NCBI GenBank assembly: GCA_944391355.1
Contig: CALXTG010000177.1
Coordinates: 1 to 10,788 of the forward strand
Direction: 5' to 3'
Length of the DNA stretch: 10,788 nucleotides
From: an uncultured Alphaproteobacteria bacterium
GTDB taxonomy: Bacteria; Pseudomonadota; Alphaproteobacteria; RF32; CAG-239
Part shown: piece after piece, positions 1 through 5,775 of the stretch
Layout: each line of letters begins with the position of its first letter
Numbering within the stretch: the first letter of the stretch is position 1
Translations under genes and position numbers: made by a program
Notes under the pieces: generated by a model
What the model was told of the DNA's origin: nothing
Database searches by the model: none
The model's input: only the letters and a program-made list of their open reading frames with translations

Positions 1-1
1 A

Positions 2-139
2 GCGTCGGATAAAAAAATTATTGACGAAATTGCAAAAAAAGGATTATTAATGGGGTTATCCTTTTTAACAATGAAGTATTGTCATGAAGCTGGAAGATTT
101 ACTGCCGCAGATATACGAAACCGTTGCCGGGAGCTATGA
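2..139 (+). CDS. Possible C-terminal end of an upstream gene (partial)
   Basis: The frame is open from the left edge and ends at TGA 137-139, giving about 45 residues that include K-K-I-I-D-E-I-A-K-K and end R-C-R-E-L. It would overlap the first 56 bases of the kinase gene at 84. The composition is plausible for a protein tail, and such overlaps occur in operons. However, the stretch is short, AT-rich and contains an inverted repeat that could instead be a terminator. No family can be recognised. An open frame of this length can arise by chance, so this is a weak call. Confidence 0.25.
   Translation, partial: ASDKKIIDEIAKKGLLMGLSFLTMKYCHEAGRFTAADIRNRCREL
36..66 (+). terminator. Weak inverted repeat with T-run, possible terminator
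   Basis: AAAAAGGAT (36-44) is perfectly complementary to ATCCTTTTT (58-66), a 9-bp stem with a 13-base loop. Only three pairs are G-C, but the A-tract/T-tract arrangement is that of a weak, possibly bidirectional, intrinsic terminator. If real, it would argue against the upstream reading frame running through this region. Confidence 0.2.
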
Positions 140-767
140 AGCCGTTGCCTGCCCGGAATATGAACGCCTGATCCGCAAAATGATGCGGAAAGCGACGGTT
201 TCAACACAGCCGCGGCTAGTGCATATGGGCGGAATTCCCGGCGCCGGCAAAACAACCTTTACCCGCCGTTATAACATGAAAAATATGGTTTATATCGGTT
301 TTGACGCGGTGATGGAAGAAATCAGCGGTTATCAGGACGATATCAGAGTTTTCGGCCCTGAAGAAGGTTTCAAAAAGTGGGAAATGACCGCGCGGATAAT
401 CGGTTATGAACTGCTGCGCCGCAGCATTGAAATGCGCGCCGATATCTTTTTTGACCACAGCGGATGTTTTGCCGCGCATATTGATTTAATCCGCAATATC
501 CGCCGTTACGGCTATACCACCGATATGTATTTTATTCTCTGCGATATCGACACCGCTTATCAGCGGGCTTTACAGCGGGAAGAATGGACAATGCGCCATA
601 CACCGCGCGAAATGATTGAAGAACGAGCCGGACTGGCGGAAAAGTATTTGCAGACTTACCGGACGATTGTCGATAATTTTTATCTCTACGACACCAGCAG
701 CGGTAAATTTTCTCTGGTTGAGGAGCGACATAATCTGCATCCCGAAGAACTGTCCGCGGCCGGTTAG
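84..767 (+). CDS. Zeta-toxin-like P-loop kinase (ATP-binding protein)
   Basis: This is a 227-residue protein with a clear Walker A motif, G-I-P-G-A-G-K-T at residues 50-57 (K56), preceded by a hydrophobic strand L-V-H-M. Further features fit the zeta-toxin/AAA_33 kinase group: an Asp in I-G-F-D-A-V (D74) at the place of the family's catalytic base, a second strand I-F-F-D-H-S-G (121-127), and an Arg-rich lid segment around residues 161-181 (R161, R165, R171, R175). Zeta toxins of this fold phosphorylate UDP-N-acetylglucosamine, but many relatives have other or unknown substrates, so the substrate here is open. It is probably cytosolic, with no signal peptide or membrane segment. The ATG at 84 has no clear Shine-Dalgarno, and a start further in is possible; the N-terminal 40 residues are helical and precede the kinase core. 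No epsilon-type antitoxin gene is visible beside it. Confidence 0.8.
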   Translation: MKLEDLLPQIYETVAGSYEAVACPEYERLIRKMMRKATVSTQPRLVHMGGIPGAGKTTFTRRYNMKNMVYIGFDAVMEEISGYQDDIRVFGPEEGFKKWEMTARIIGYELLRRSIEMRADIFFDHSGCFAAHIDLIRNIRRYGYTTDMYFILCDIDTAYQRALQREEWTMRHTPREMIEERAGLAEKYLQTYRTIVDNFYLYDTSSGKFSLVEERHNLHPEELSAAG

Positions 768-779
768 CCGCCTGTTTTT
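756..779 (+). terminator. Intrinsic terminator overlapping the kinase stop codon
   Basis: GCGGC (756-760) pairs with GCCGC (767-771) around a six-base loop, followed by C-T-G and five T residues (775-779). The stop codon TAG (765-767) spans the loop and the base of the 3' arm. The stem is short but all G-C. It would separate the kinase transcript from the gene at 844. Confidence 0.45.
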
Positions 780-781
780 GA

Positions 782-809
782 TTGCTTTTTTGCGAATTTC
801 GGCTATACT
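782..809 (+). promoter_or_regulatory. Candidate sigma-70-type promoter for the 644-residue gene
   Basis: TTGCTT (782-787) and TATACT (804-809) are separated by 16 bases, close to the TTGACA/TATAAT consensus. Transcription would start near 816, giving a leader of about 28 bases before ATG 844. Its position directly after a terminator-like hairpin supports independent transcription of the downstream gene. Confidence 0.45.
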
Positions 810-843
810 GGCTTAAAAGAAGCAGGCTGAGAGGGCCGACAAG

Positions 844-2778
844 ATGGCAAATTTCGATACACTGTTCAATAACTGGTTACATAACGGAATGCACGATCGC
901 GCAACGGCGGTTTATGAACGCATAAACAGCCGCGGCGACGGACAGGACGCCTTTCTCTATTCGCAAAACCTGGCTTTGATTGTTTACAGTTTCGGCCTTA
1001 AAGAGGCCTTCAGCCGGACACCGCCGCCTTTCGGACAAACGGAGGGCTGCGGTTTTCTGAAACATCTGTTCGGCTGCAAAGAAAACACGCTTGAGAGCAT
1101 TCAGCTGCTGGCTTATAATTTTAAAAAGCTTATCGACAGGCAAAAACTTGACAGGAGCGACCGTGAAGCGGTTTATGATTTCGCCGGCCTGCTGCTGCGC
1201 TATTACCAATACGGCCTGGTTAACCGCGACAATGAAAACCAGTTTATTTATCAGGCTCAAAAGCTGGCCGGCGTATTAACCGGCAAAAAATATCCGCAGG
1301 ATTTTGACAACTCGCGCAAAGCGGACGTTATCAACAGACTTCTGGGCTTTAATCACAGCCGGGCCAAATCGGCACAGTGGCGGAAAGAAATCCCGCTGTA
1401 TTTTCGGATGGCGGCGCTGATTGCCGACCGCTGCCCGGATCCGGATACGACAATAATTCTCAGCGACAACCTCCGCGATTATATGGAAGCTAAAGATGTT
1501 AAAATCGATGAAACCTTTATCCGCGGGCTGGAAAAAAATATTATTCCGGCGGCGATCTGCGGGCATAATCCGCTGCTGGCAGTCCGCGGCAATCTCTGGG
1601 GGCGTTATGATTTTGAATACGGCATCGGCGATTATACTTATAAGGCGCTGACCGTCAAAGTCTGTCCCGCCGCTGTAAATGAACTGCTGATGATTGCCAA
1701 AGAGCTTCCGGCTTCGGAATATGAACCTTTTGCCGCCAACCGTCGGGACGCTATAACGCTGAATGACGGGCATTTCGACAGTCAGCTGCGGAATCTGGTG
1801 CATGATCAACGCCCCGGTATCGGCGCATTAATCGCGGCAATGGTTGATTATTTCGATGCGGGCGAAAGCGGCGACGCCGACCGTCTTAAAACAGCTGCCG
1901 TTAAATTGACGGCGGCAATTGAAGAAATCGATATCGACCTTAAAAAAGAAACCTTGTTTGCGCGGCAAAATTATCTGGAAGTGCTTAACCGCAGCGATAA
2001 TCCCGAGATTCGGGAAACGGCGATAGAGATTCTGCGCCGCATGAAACAAAACATGAGCCGCAGCAGCTTAAGCAAGCCGCAGTGCGGCAAAACCGACATA
2101 CAAGCCGCCATCGACAGACTGGACAGCGGACAGAACTTTATTGATCATCAGGATTTGGAGCTGGTCCTCGGTTTTGTTAACCAGAATCTGATCAAGGCAA
2201 TTCAGCAAAAAGAAGTCGGCCTTTCACCTCAGAAACTGCAGCTTATCAGCTGGTGCGAGCAGAAATGCATTAAAGCTCTCAACCACCTTGACTATGAGCA
2301 TCAATATTGCGCCTATACCGACCGGTGGTTCCGACAGACTGTTATATTTAACGAGCTTATCAATACGGATAACGGCAGTTTCAACCTCAAAAGTTTTAAC
2401 CGCTGGTATGACGAAGAGATTGCCGCAGAACCGCCGCTGACGGCTTATCATAAACTGGCCGCGCGGCAAAACGAAAATCTGGCGGGGTTGTGTCAAAAAT
2501 ACAAAAAAATCGGCCTGACCGCCGAACGGCGACTGCAGCGGCGTTATCCCGGCGACAGCAGTTATAAAGACGAGATGGCGGAAAAAATCCGCCGGCAAAC
2601 CCGGAAACGGACGGAAATTATCGGCAGCGGCCTGTTAAAACAACTGCAGAATCTGACTACCTTCCGCCCGGCATCCACCCGAGCCGGCGAACAGGACCGC
2701 AAGCAGCGCCTCAGCGATAACTGGTTTGAGGTATCGCAGCTTCTGAGCCGCAGCGGCAAAAGTTTTGAAAGTAATTAA
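844..2778 (+). CDS. Uncharacterised 644-residue protein
   Basis: I do not recognise this protein. The start at 844 is supported by GAGAGGG (829-835) eight bases upstream. There is no signal peptide or obvious membrane segment, so a cytosolic location is likely. Most of it reads as alpha-helical, with Leu/Ala/Arg/Lys-rich stretches. A Ser/Lys-rich linker near residues 402-417 may separate two halves. Visible segments include R-W-F-R-Q-T-V-I-F-N-E-L (494-505), F-N-R-W-Y-D (518-523) and a strongly basic region at 561-590 rich in Arg and Lys, which could contact nucleic acid. Eleven or so cysteines are scattered, without a clear zinc-binding spacing. Codon use (GCC, GCG, CGC, CGG) resembles the flagellar genes, so nothing suggests a recent import. 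Its stop codon overlaps that of the convergent minus-strand gene by four bases. Confidence 0.85.
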   Translation: MANFDTLFNNWLHNGMHDRATAVYERINSRGDGQDAFLYSQNLALIVYSFGLKEAFSRTPPPFGQTEGCGFLKHLFGCKENTLESIQLLAYNFKKLIDRQKLDRSDREAVYDFAGLLLRYYQYGLVNRDNENQFIYQAQKLAGVLTGKKYPQDFDNSRKADVINRLLGFNHSRAKSAQWRKEIPLYFRMAALIADRCPDPDTTIILSDNLRDYMEAKDVKIDETFIRGLEKNIIPAAICGHNPLLAVRGNLWGRYDFEYGIGDYTYKALTVKVCPAAVNELLMIAKELPASEYEPFAANRRDAITLNDGHFDSQLRNLVHDQRPGIGALIAAMVDYFDAGESGDADRLKTAAVKLTAAIEEIDIDLKKETLFARQNYLEVLNRSDNPEIRETAIEILRRMKQNMSRSSLSKPQCGKTDIQAAIDRLDSGQNFIDHQDLELVLGFVNQNLIKAIQQKEVGLSPQKLQLISWCEQKCIKALNHLDYEHQYCAYTDRWFRQTVIFNELINTDNGSFNLKSFNRWYDEEIAAEPPLTAYHKLAARQNENLAGLCQKYKKIGLTAERRLQRRYPGDSSYKDEMAEKIRRQTRKRTEIIGSGLLKQLQNLTTFRPASTRAGEQDRKQRLSDNWFEVSQLLSRSGKSFESN

Positions 2779-2960
2779 TTTTCCGCTTTAATTTTGATAA
2801 AAACTTCGTGTTCAAAAGCATGATAAGCCCGGCAAAGAGCCTGGTGCGCCAGTTTAAGATCCAGCTTAAGCAGCGTTCCGGCGATTTGTTCAAATTCCCG
2901 GTTAACTTCGCTGAGGGTTTGCAGATATTGCTTTTCCTGATTATTTCCTGCGGTATTCAT
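2775..2960 (-). CDS. Small hypothetical protein (61 residues), coupled to the acetyltransferase gene
   Basis: Read on the minus strand, this 61-residue frame begins at 2960 with AAGGA (minus strand) about six bases upstream, a good ribosome-binding site. The start lies 20 bases inside the end of the acetyltransferase gene, an overlap typical of translational coupling. The product appears entirely helical, with charged heptad-like stretches (Q-Y-L-Q-T-L-S-E-V-N and L-L-K-L-D-L-K-L) and His and Lys residues towards the end; it has no signal peptide. Its stop (complement of TTA, 2775-2777) overlaps the stop of the convergent 644-residue gene. I recognise no family. It could be a partner of the acetyltransferase, but only the gene arrangement suggests it. 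Confidence 0.65.
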   Translation of the reverse strand: MNTAGNNQEKQYLQTLSEVNREFEQIAGTLLKLDLKLAHQALCRAYHAFEHEVFIKIKAEN

Positions 2961-3588
2961 TTCGTTTCCTTAAGATTAGTGCCAGTTTATCATTTATTCC
3001 TTTAGTCCCTCTGATGCCTGATTTGTTATCTTCGGCTTTGAAACGTCCTTCCTGCGCCAGAACTCTGCTCGGCGGGTCAGTCATTTTAAGACGGTTTTCA
3101 TAGGGATCCAAAGTCATCATTATCGGAACCAGAGTCATGTTGCCGACCGTTTCTTTCGGCGCGCCTTCAATAACTTTGTAGCCATGCTTGAGGTGATAGT
3201 CTAAAAGCGCTTCATCACAGACACCGTAAACTTTTTCATAACCGTCGGCCCGACAAATGCTGACAGCTTCGAGATTCAGCATCTGAGCCAGACCGCTTTT
3301 GCGATAATCTTCATCAACGGCCAAACGTTTGAAGCGGACAAAATCACAATGTTTTTCATAACCGATCATGCCTACGGTTTTACCCGCGCCATTCACGGCC
3401 AGAATATATGTCGAGCCGAATTCGTTATCTCCAAACTCAACATCGCGGGAAAGGCCGTTTTTATAAACAAATTCCACGGCTCTGAATTCACGAATGCGTA
3501 AATAATCCTCCAGAGTGTTGGCAACATAAATCCGCACATCGTCCAAACTGACCGCGGCGGCTTCATTATATTGTTTATTCTCACTCAT
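2941..3588 (-). CDS. GNAT-family N-acetyltransferase
   Basis: This 215-residue protein carries the acetyl-CoA-binding signature of the GNAT fold. Residues 86-104 run from strand F-K-R-L-A-V through R96-K-S-G99-L-A101 into a helix, matching the R/Q-x-x-G-x-G/A loop that holds the pyrophosphate. The preceding strands (Y-I-L-A-V, 61-65; V-G-M-I-G-Y, 72-77) and the later Y-H-L-K-H-G-Y-K-V-I (131-140) complete the usual core, the last being the classic motif B region. Beyond about residue 165 there is a basic tail of some 50 residues (R-K-R-N-E-Y-R-R-K at the end) that is not part of the fold. The substrate cannot be told from sequence. The start at 3588 has only a weak AAGAG-type site. It is divergent from the LysR gene and is followed by an overlapping 61-residue gene. 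Confidence 0.85.
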   Translation of the reverse strand: MSENKQYNEAAAVSLDDVRIYVANTLEDYLRIREFRAVEFVYKNGLSRDVEFGDNEFGSTYILAVNGAGKTVGMIGYEKHCDFVRFKRLAVDEDYRKSGLAQMLNLEAVSICRADGYEKVYGVCDEALLDYHLKHGYKVIEGAPKETVGNMTLVPIMMTLDPYENRLKMTDPPSRVLAQEGRFKAEDNKSGIRGTKGINDKLALILRKRNEYRRK

Positions 3589-3608
3589 TAGAGGTCTCTT
3601 AACAGATT

Positions 3609-3621
3609 TATAATATTTATA
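3609..3621. promoter_or_regulatory. Candidate LysR operator (T-N11-A dyad)
   Basis: TATAA (3609-3613) and TTATA (3617-3621) form a perfect dyad around TAT, and the outer T and A fit the T-N11-A rule of LysR-family binding sites. It lies between the divergent acetyltransferase and LysR genes, where such regulators normally bind. The surroundings are so AT-rich that a chance dyad is quite possible. Confidence 0.25.
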
Positions 3622-3632
3622 GTATAGACTTT

Positions 3633-3638
3633 ATTATA
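3633..3638 (-). promoter_or_regulatory. Candidate -10 element for the acetyltransferase gene
   Basis: On the minus strand these bases read TATAAT, a perfect -10 hexamer, placing transcription start near 3626 with a leader of roughly 40 bases. No convincing -35 hexamer sits 16-18 bases upstream, so it would have to be activator-dependent or spurious in AT-rich DNA. Confidence 0.25.
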
Positions 3639-3644
3639 TGGTAT

Positions 3645-3672
3645 TTGACTCAACTGTTGGAGGGGCTATTTT
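3645..3672 (+). promoter_or_regulatory. Candidate sigma-70-type promoter for the LysR gene
   Basis: TTGACT (3645-3650) and TATTTT (3667-3672) are separated by 16 bases. Transcription would start near 3679, leaving only about 15 bases before ATG 3694. The GGAGGGG at 3659-3665 would then lie upstream of the transcript and could not act as a ribosome-binding site for this gene. Confidence 0.35.
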
Positions 3673-3693
3673 GATATAGCTGATATATATATT

Positions 3694-4578
3694 ATGAACA
3701 TGAATTCAGACTTGGCAACACTTAAAAAGCTATTTTTATTTAGAGAGACAACCAAATATAGAAGCATCAGCACAACCGCATTAAATCTCGGATTAAAACA
3801 ATCAAATCTTTCCAAAGCCATCAAAGATTTGGAGATTTATCTCGGAACCCGCCTTTTCGGGCGGATTCACAACGGTGTCGTGTTGACCGAAGAGGGCGAA
3901 TATGTCATTCGGCAGGTGCAAAAAATTGATGAATCCCTGCATGCAATTAAAAGTCTTTCGGAAGAATCTCATGCCATTTCAGGTAACATAAGCCTGTGGA
4001 CAACTGACGGATTGGGGGCCTGGTGCGTCTCCACTCATCTCGGAGAATTTTATAATAAATATCCCGATGTCACGATAGAGATTAAATGTTCTAACGAAAT
4101 TCCCGATATTTTACCGCGGGAAGCCGATGTTGCGGTTGTTTTTGAAGAACCGCGTACCTCTTCGGCCAAAACAATCTCCGAACATACGCTGACTTTCAGC
4201 CTTTATGCTTCCAACAGTTATATCAGCCGCTACGGACGCCCCAAGAATCTGGAGGATATGAAAAAGAATCACCGGATTTGCGACAGAGGAAATTTTAAAG
4301 ATGTCTGGCCGAAATGGGCGCAGCTGGTCGGAGATGCCCAGCATATCGTCAGCACCACCAACTCTTCCACGGTTTTTATGCATTTAACGCAGCAAGGCAT
4401 GGGAATCGGACTGCAACCAGATATTGTCGCCGGCAGCGATCCCGATTTGCAAAGGCTTGACCTGGACTTCAGTCTCAGTCATCCGTTCTGGGTTATCAGC
4501 CATCAAAACAGCGAAGAAAGAGAAAAGGTCAGAACTTTTATCGAATTTATTACCAAAGCGATCACCAATCCCGCTTAA
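3694..4578 (+). CDS. LysR-family transcriptional regulator
   Basis: The protein is 294 residues, the normal length for the family. Residues 7-67 form the winged helix-turn-helix, with the scanning helix I-S-T-T-A-L-N-L (25-32), the recognition helix N-L-S-K-A-I-K-D-L (38-46) and the wing T-R-L-F-G-R (52-57) leading to L-T-E-E-G (64-68). Residues 98-290 are the periplasmic-binding-like effector domain (I-S-L-W start, A-D-V-A-V-V-F at 144-150, G-M-G-I-G-L-Q-P at 235-242). The effector is unknown. It is divergent from the acetyltransferase gene, a common target arrangement, and lies 65 bases upstream of flgI on the same strand, with a separate promoter between. The ATG at 3694 lacks a close Shine-Dalgarno, and ATG at 3700 is an alternative. 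The first 150 coding bases are unusually AT-rich, with AGA arginine codons. Confidence 0.92.
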   Translation: MNMNSDLATLKKLFLFRETTKYRSISTTALNLGLKQSNLSKAIKDLEIYLGTRLFGRIHNGVVLTEEGEYVIRQVQKIDESLHAIKSLSEESHAISGNISLWTTDGLGAWCVSTHLGEFYNKYPDVTIEIKCSNEIPDILPREADVAVVFEEPRTSSAKTISEHTLTFSLYASNSYISRYGRPKNLEDMKKNHRICDRGNFKDVWPKWAQLVGDAQHIVSTTNSSTVFMHLTQQGMGIGLQPDIVAGSDPDLQRLDLDFSLSHPFWVISHQNSEEREKVRTFIEFITKAITNPA

Positions 4579-4584
4579 GGAAAT

Positions 4585-4601
4585 TTGGCACGTTATTTGC
4601 A
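4585..4601 (+). promoter_or_regulatory. Sigma-54 (RpoN) promoter of the flgI operon
   Basis: TTGGCACG (4585-4592), four bases, then TTGCA (4597-4601) matches the sigma-54 consensus TGGCACG-N4-TTGCW at every fixed position. The invariant GG (4587-4588) and GC (4599-4600) are exactly 10 bases apart. Transcription should begin near 4612, about 32 bases before flgI. Sigma-54 control, with an activator of the FlbD/FlrC kind, is known for middle and late flagellar genes in Caulobacter, Vibrio and Pseudomonas. No activator gene is in this window. Confidence 0.88.
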
Positions 4602-4607
4602 TATATT

Positions 4608-4634
4608 CTGTTAAGTTAAACTGTAATTTAACAG
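4608..4634 (+). repeat. Overlapping inverted repeats in the flgI leader
   Basis: Two mutually exclusive pairings exist: CTGTTAA (4608-4614) with TTAACAG (4628-4634), and GTTAAA (4615-4620) with TTTAAC (4627-4632). The second gives a six-pair hairpin with a six-base loop very close to the predicted 5' end of the sigma-54 transcript, and it sits just before the ribosome-binding AGGA (4633-4636). It could be an RNA structure or a protein-binding dyad. The stems are AT-rich and weak. Confidence 0.4.
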
Positions 4635-4643
4635 GATTTGTAA

Positions 4644-5774
4644 ATGATGATAACGCCGTACCTTAAGAAAATAGCCGGATTTGCGGCTCTCGGACTGATC
4701 TTTTCCCTAGCTTGCCCTTCTGCTCAGGCGGCTTCGCGCATAAAAGATATTGCCGATTTTGAGGGGGTAAGAGAAAACCAACTGGTCGGTTACGGTCTGG
4801 TCGTGGGTCTGAACGGTACCGGCGATAACGTTAAATCTATCGATTTTACCAAAGAGAGTCTGGTCTCCATGCTTGATCAGATCGGCATCAATGCCCGCGG
4901 CGGGCAAATTAAGGCCAAAAATATTGCCGCGGTTATGGTAACGGCAAATTTTCCGCCGTTTGGCAGACAAGGCAGCCGGATTGACGTGATGGTCAGCGCC
5001 ATGGGCGATGCCAAAAATCTTCAGGGCGGCACTTTGATCGCCACGCCGCTGGTCGGCGCCGACGGAAATGTTTATGCCGTTGCTCAGGGGCAGATTGCAG
5101 TCGGCGCCCTGAGCGCCCGCGGAAATTCCGGTTCATCGGTCAGCAAAGGCGTGCCGACCTCCGGCCGGATTGCCAACGGGGCAATTATCGAAAACGAAAT
5201 TCCTTTTGAATTAAACAGTCTGAAAAATATTACCCTGGCTTTGCGGAATCCGGATTTCACCACCGCGCGCCGTGTTTCCGACGCAATCAATGCCCTTATC
5301 GGCATTAACAGCGCCAAAGCCATCGATCCGACAACGGTAACGCTGGAAATCCCCGAAGCCTATCGCAATAACGTCGTTGAGCTGATGACCAAAATCGAAC
5401 AGTTAAAAGTACAGCCCGACCAGCTGGCCAAAGTCGTTATTGACGAAACCTCGGGCATTATCGTTATCGGCAAAGATGTTCGTATCAACAAACTGGCGAT
5501 TGCCCAGGGAAATCTGACCATTCGTATTTCGGAAATTCCTTTCCTGTCCCAACCGCTGCCGTTCTCGGACGGGCAGACGGTTATGACAACGGCTTCGGCC
5601 ATTGATATTAACGAAAGCGTTGACAGCAAACTCAGCGTTTTGGAAACCGGCGTCAATCTGCAGGAACTGGTTGACGGGCTGAACGCCCTGGGCGTTTCGC
5701 CGCGCGACTTAATCAGCATTCTGCAGGCGATTAAAGCCAGCGGCGCCCTGCAGGCAGATATTGAGGTGATTTAA
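4644..5774 (+). CDS. flgI: Flagellar P-ring protein FlgI
   Basis: FlgI assembles around the rod in the periplasm as the P-ring, bound to peptidoglycan, and acts as a bushing with the L-ring. The 376 residues agree with the family length of about 365-375. A Sec signal peptide is clear: K8-K9, a hydrophobic stretch 10-24 and A-Q-A at 27-29, with cleavage likely after A29. The mature N-terminus R-I-K-D-I-A-D-F-E-G-V-R (32-43) followed by L-V-G-Y-G-L-V-V-G-L-N-G-T-G-D is the family hallmark, and the C-terminal G-V-S-P-R-D-L-I-S-I-L-Q-A-I-K-A-S-G-A-L also matches. Tandem ATGs at 4644 and 4647 follow AGGA (4633-4636) by 7 and 10 bases, so either could be used. It is the first gene of the five-gene operon. 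Confidence 0.98.
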   Translation: MMITPYLKKIAGFAALGLIFSLACPSAQAASRIKDIADFEGVRENQLVGYGLVVGLNGTGDNVKSIDFTKESLVSMLDQIGINARGGQIKAKNIAAVMVTANFPPFGRQGSRIDVMVSAMGDAKNLQGGTLIATPLVGADGNVYAVAQGQIAVGALSARGNSGSSVSKGVPTSGRIANGAIIENEIPFELNSLKNITLALRNPDFTTARRVSDAINALIGINSAKAIDPTTVTLEIPEAYRNNVVELMTKIEQLKVQPDQLAKVVIDETSGIIVIGKDVRINKLAIAQGNLTIRISEIPFLSQPLPFSDGQTVMTTASAIDINESVDSKLSVLETGVNLQELVDGLNALGVSPRDLISILQAIKASGALQADIEVI

Positions 5775-5775
5775 G

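Noticed and set aside
616..816. 66-codon plus-strand frame across the end of the kinase gene
   Set aside because: It lies mostly inside the kinase gene in another frame, has no ribosome-binding site and crosses the terminator-like hairpin and the promoter.
1276..1809. 177-codon minus-strand frame within the 644-residue gene
   Set aside because: It is an antisense shadow of a well-supported plus-strand gene, with no ribosome-binding site or recognisable motif; long antisense frames are expected with this codon use.
2808..3005. 65-codon plus-strand frame opposite the small gene and the acetyltransferase end
   Set aside because: The minus-strand frames have a good ribosome-binding site and a recognisable family member; this one has neither.
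2775..3588. Acetyltransferase plus 61-residue protein as a GNAT-type toxin-antitoxin pair
   Set aside because: Known GNAT toxins are usually preceded by a ribbon-helix-helix antitoxin gene. Here the small gene comes second and shows no such fold, and the acetyltransferase has a long basic tail unlike those toxins.
4633..4639. CsrA-type site (ACAGGAT) at the flgI ribosome-binding site
   Set aside because: It lacks one base of the ACARGGAU consensus and the GGA is not in a hairpin loop, so the match is too weak.
4704..4715. Lipobox near C24 in the FlgI signal peptide
   Set aside because: The residues before the Cys (S-L-A) do not fit the L-A/S-G/A pattern, and A-Q-A cleavage just downstream fits the known P-ring protein.
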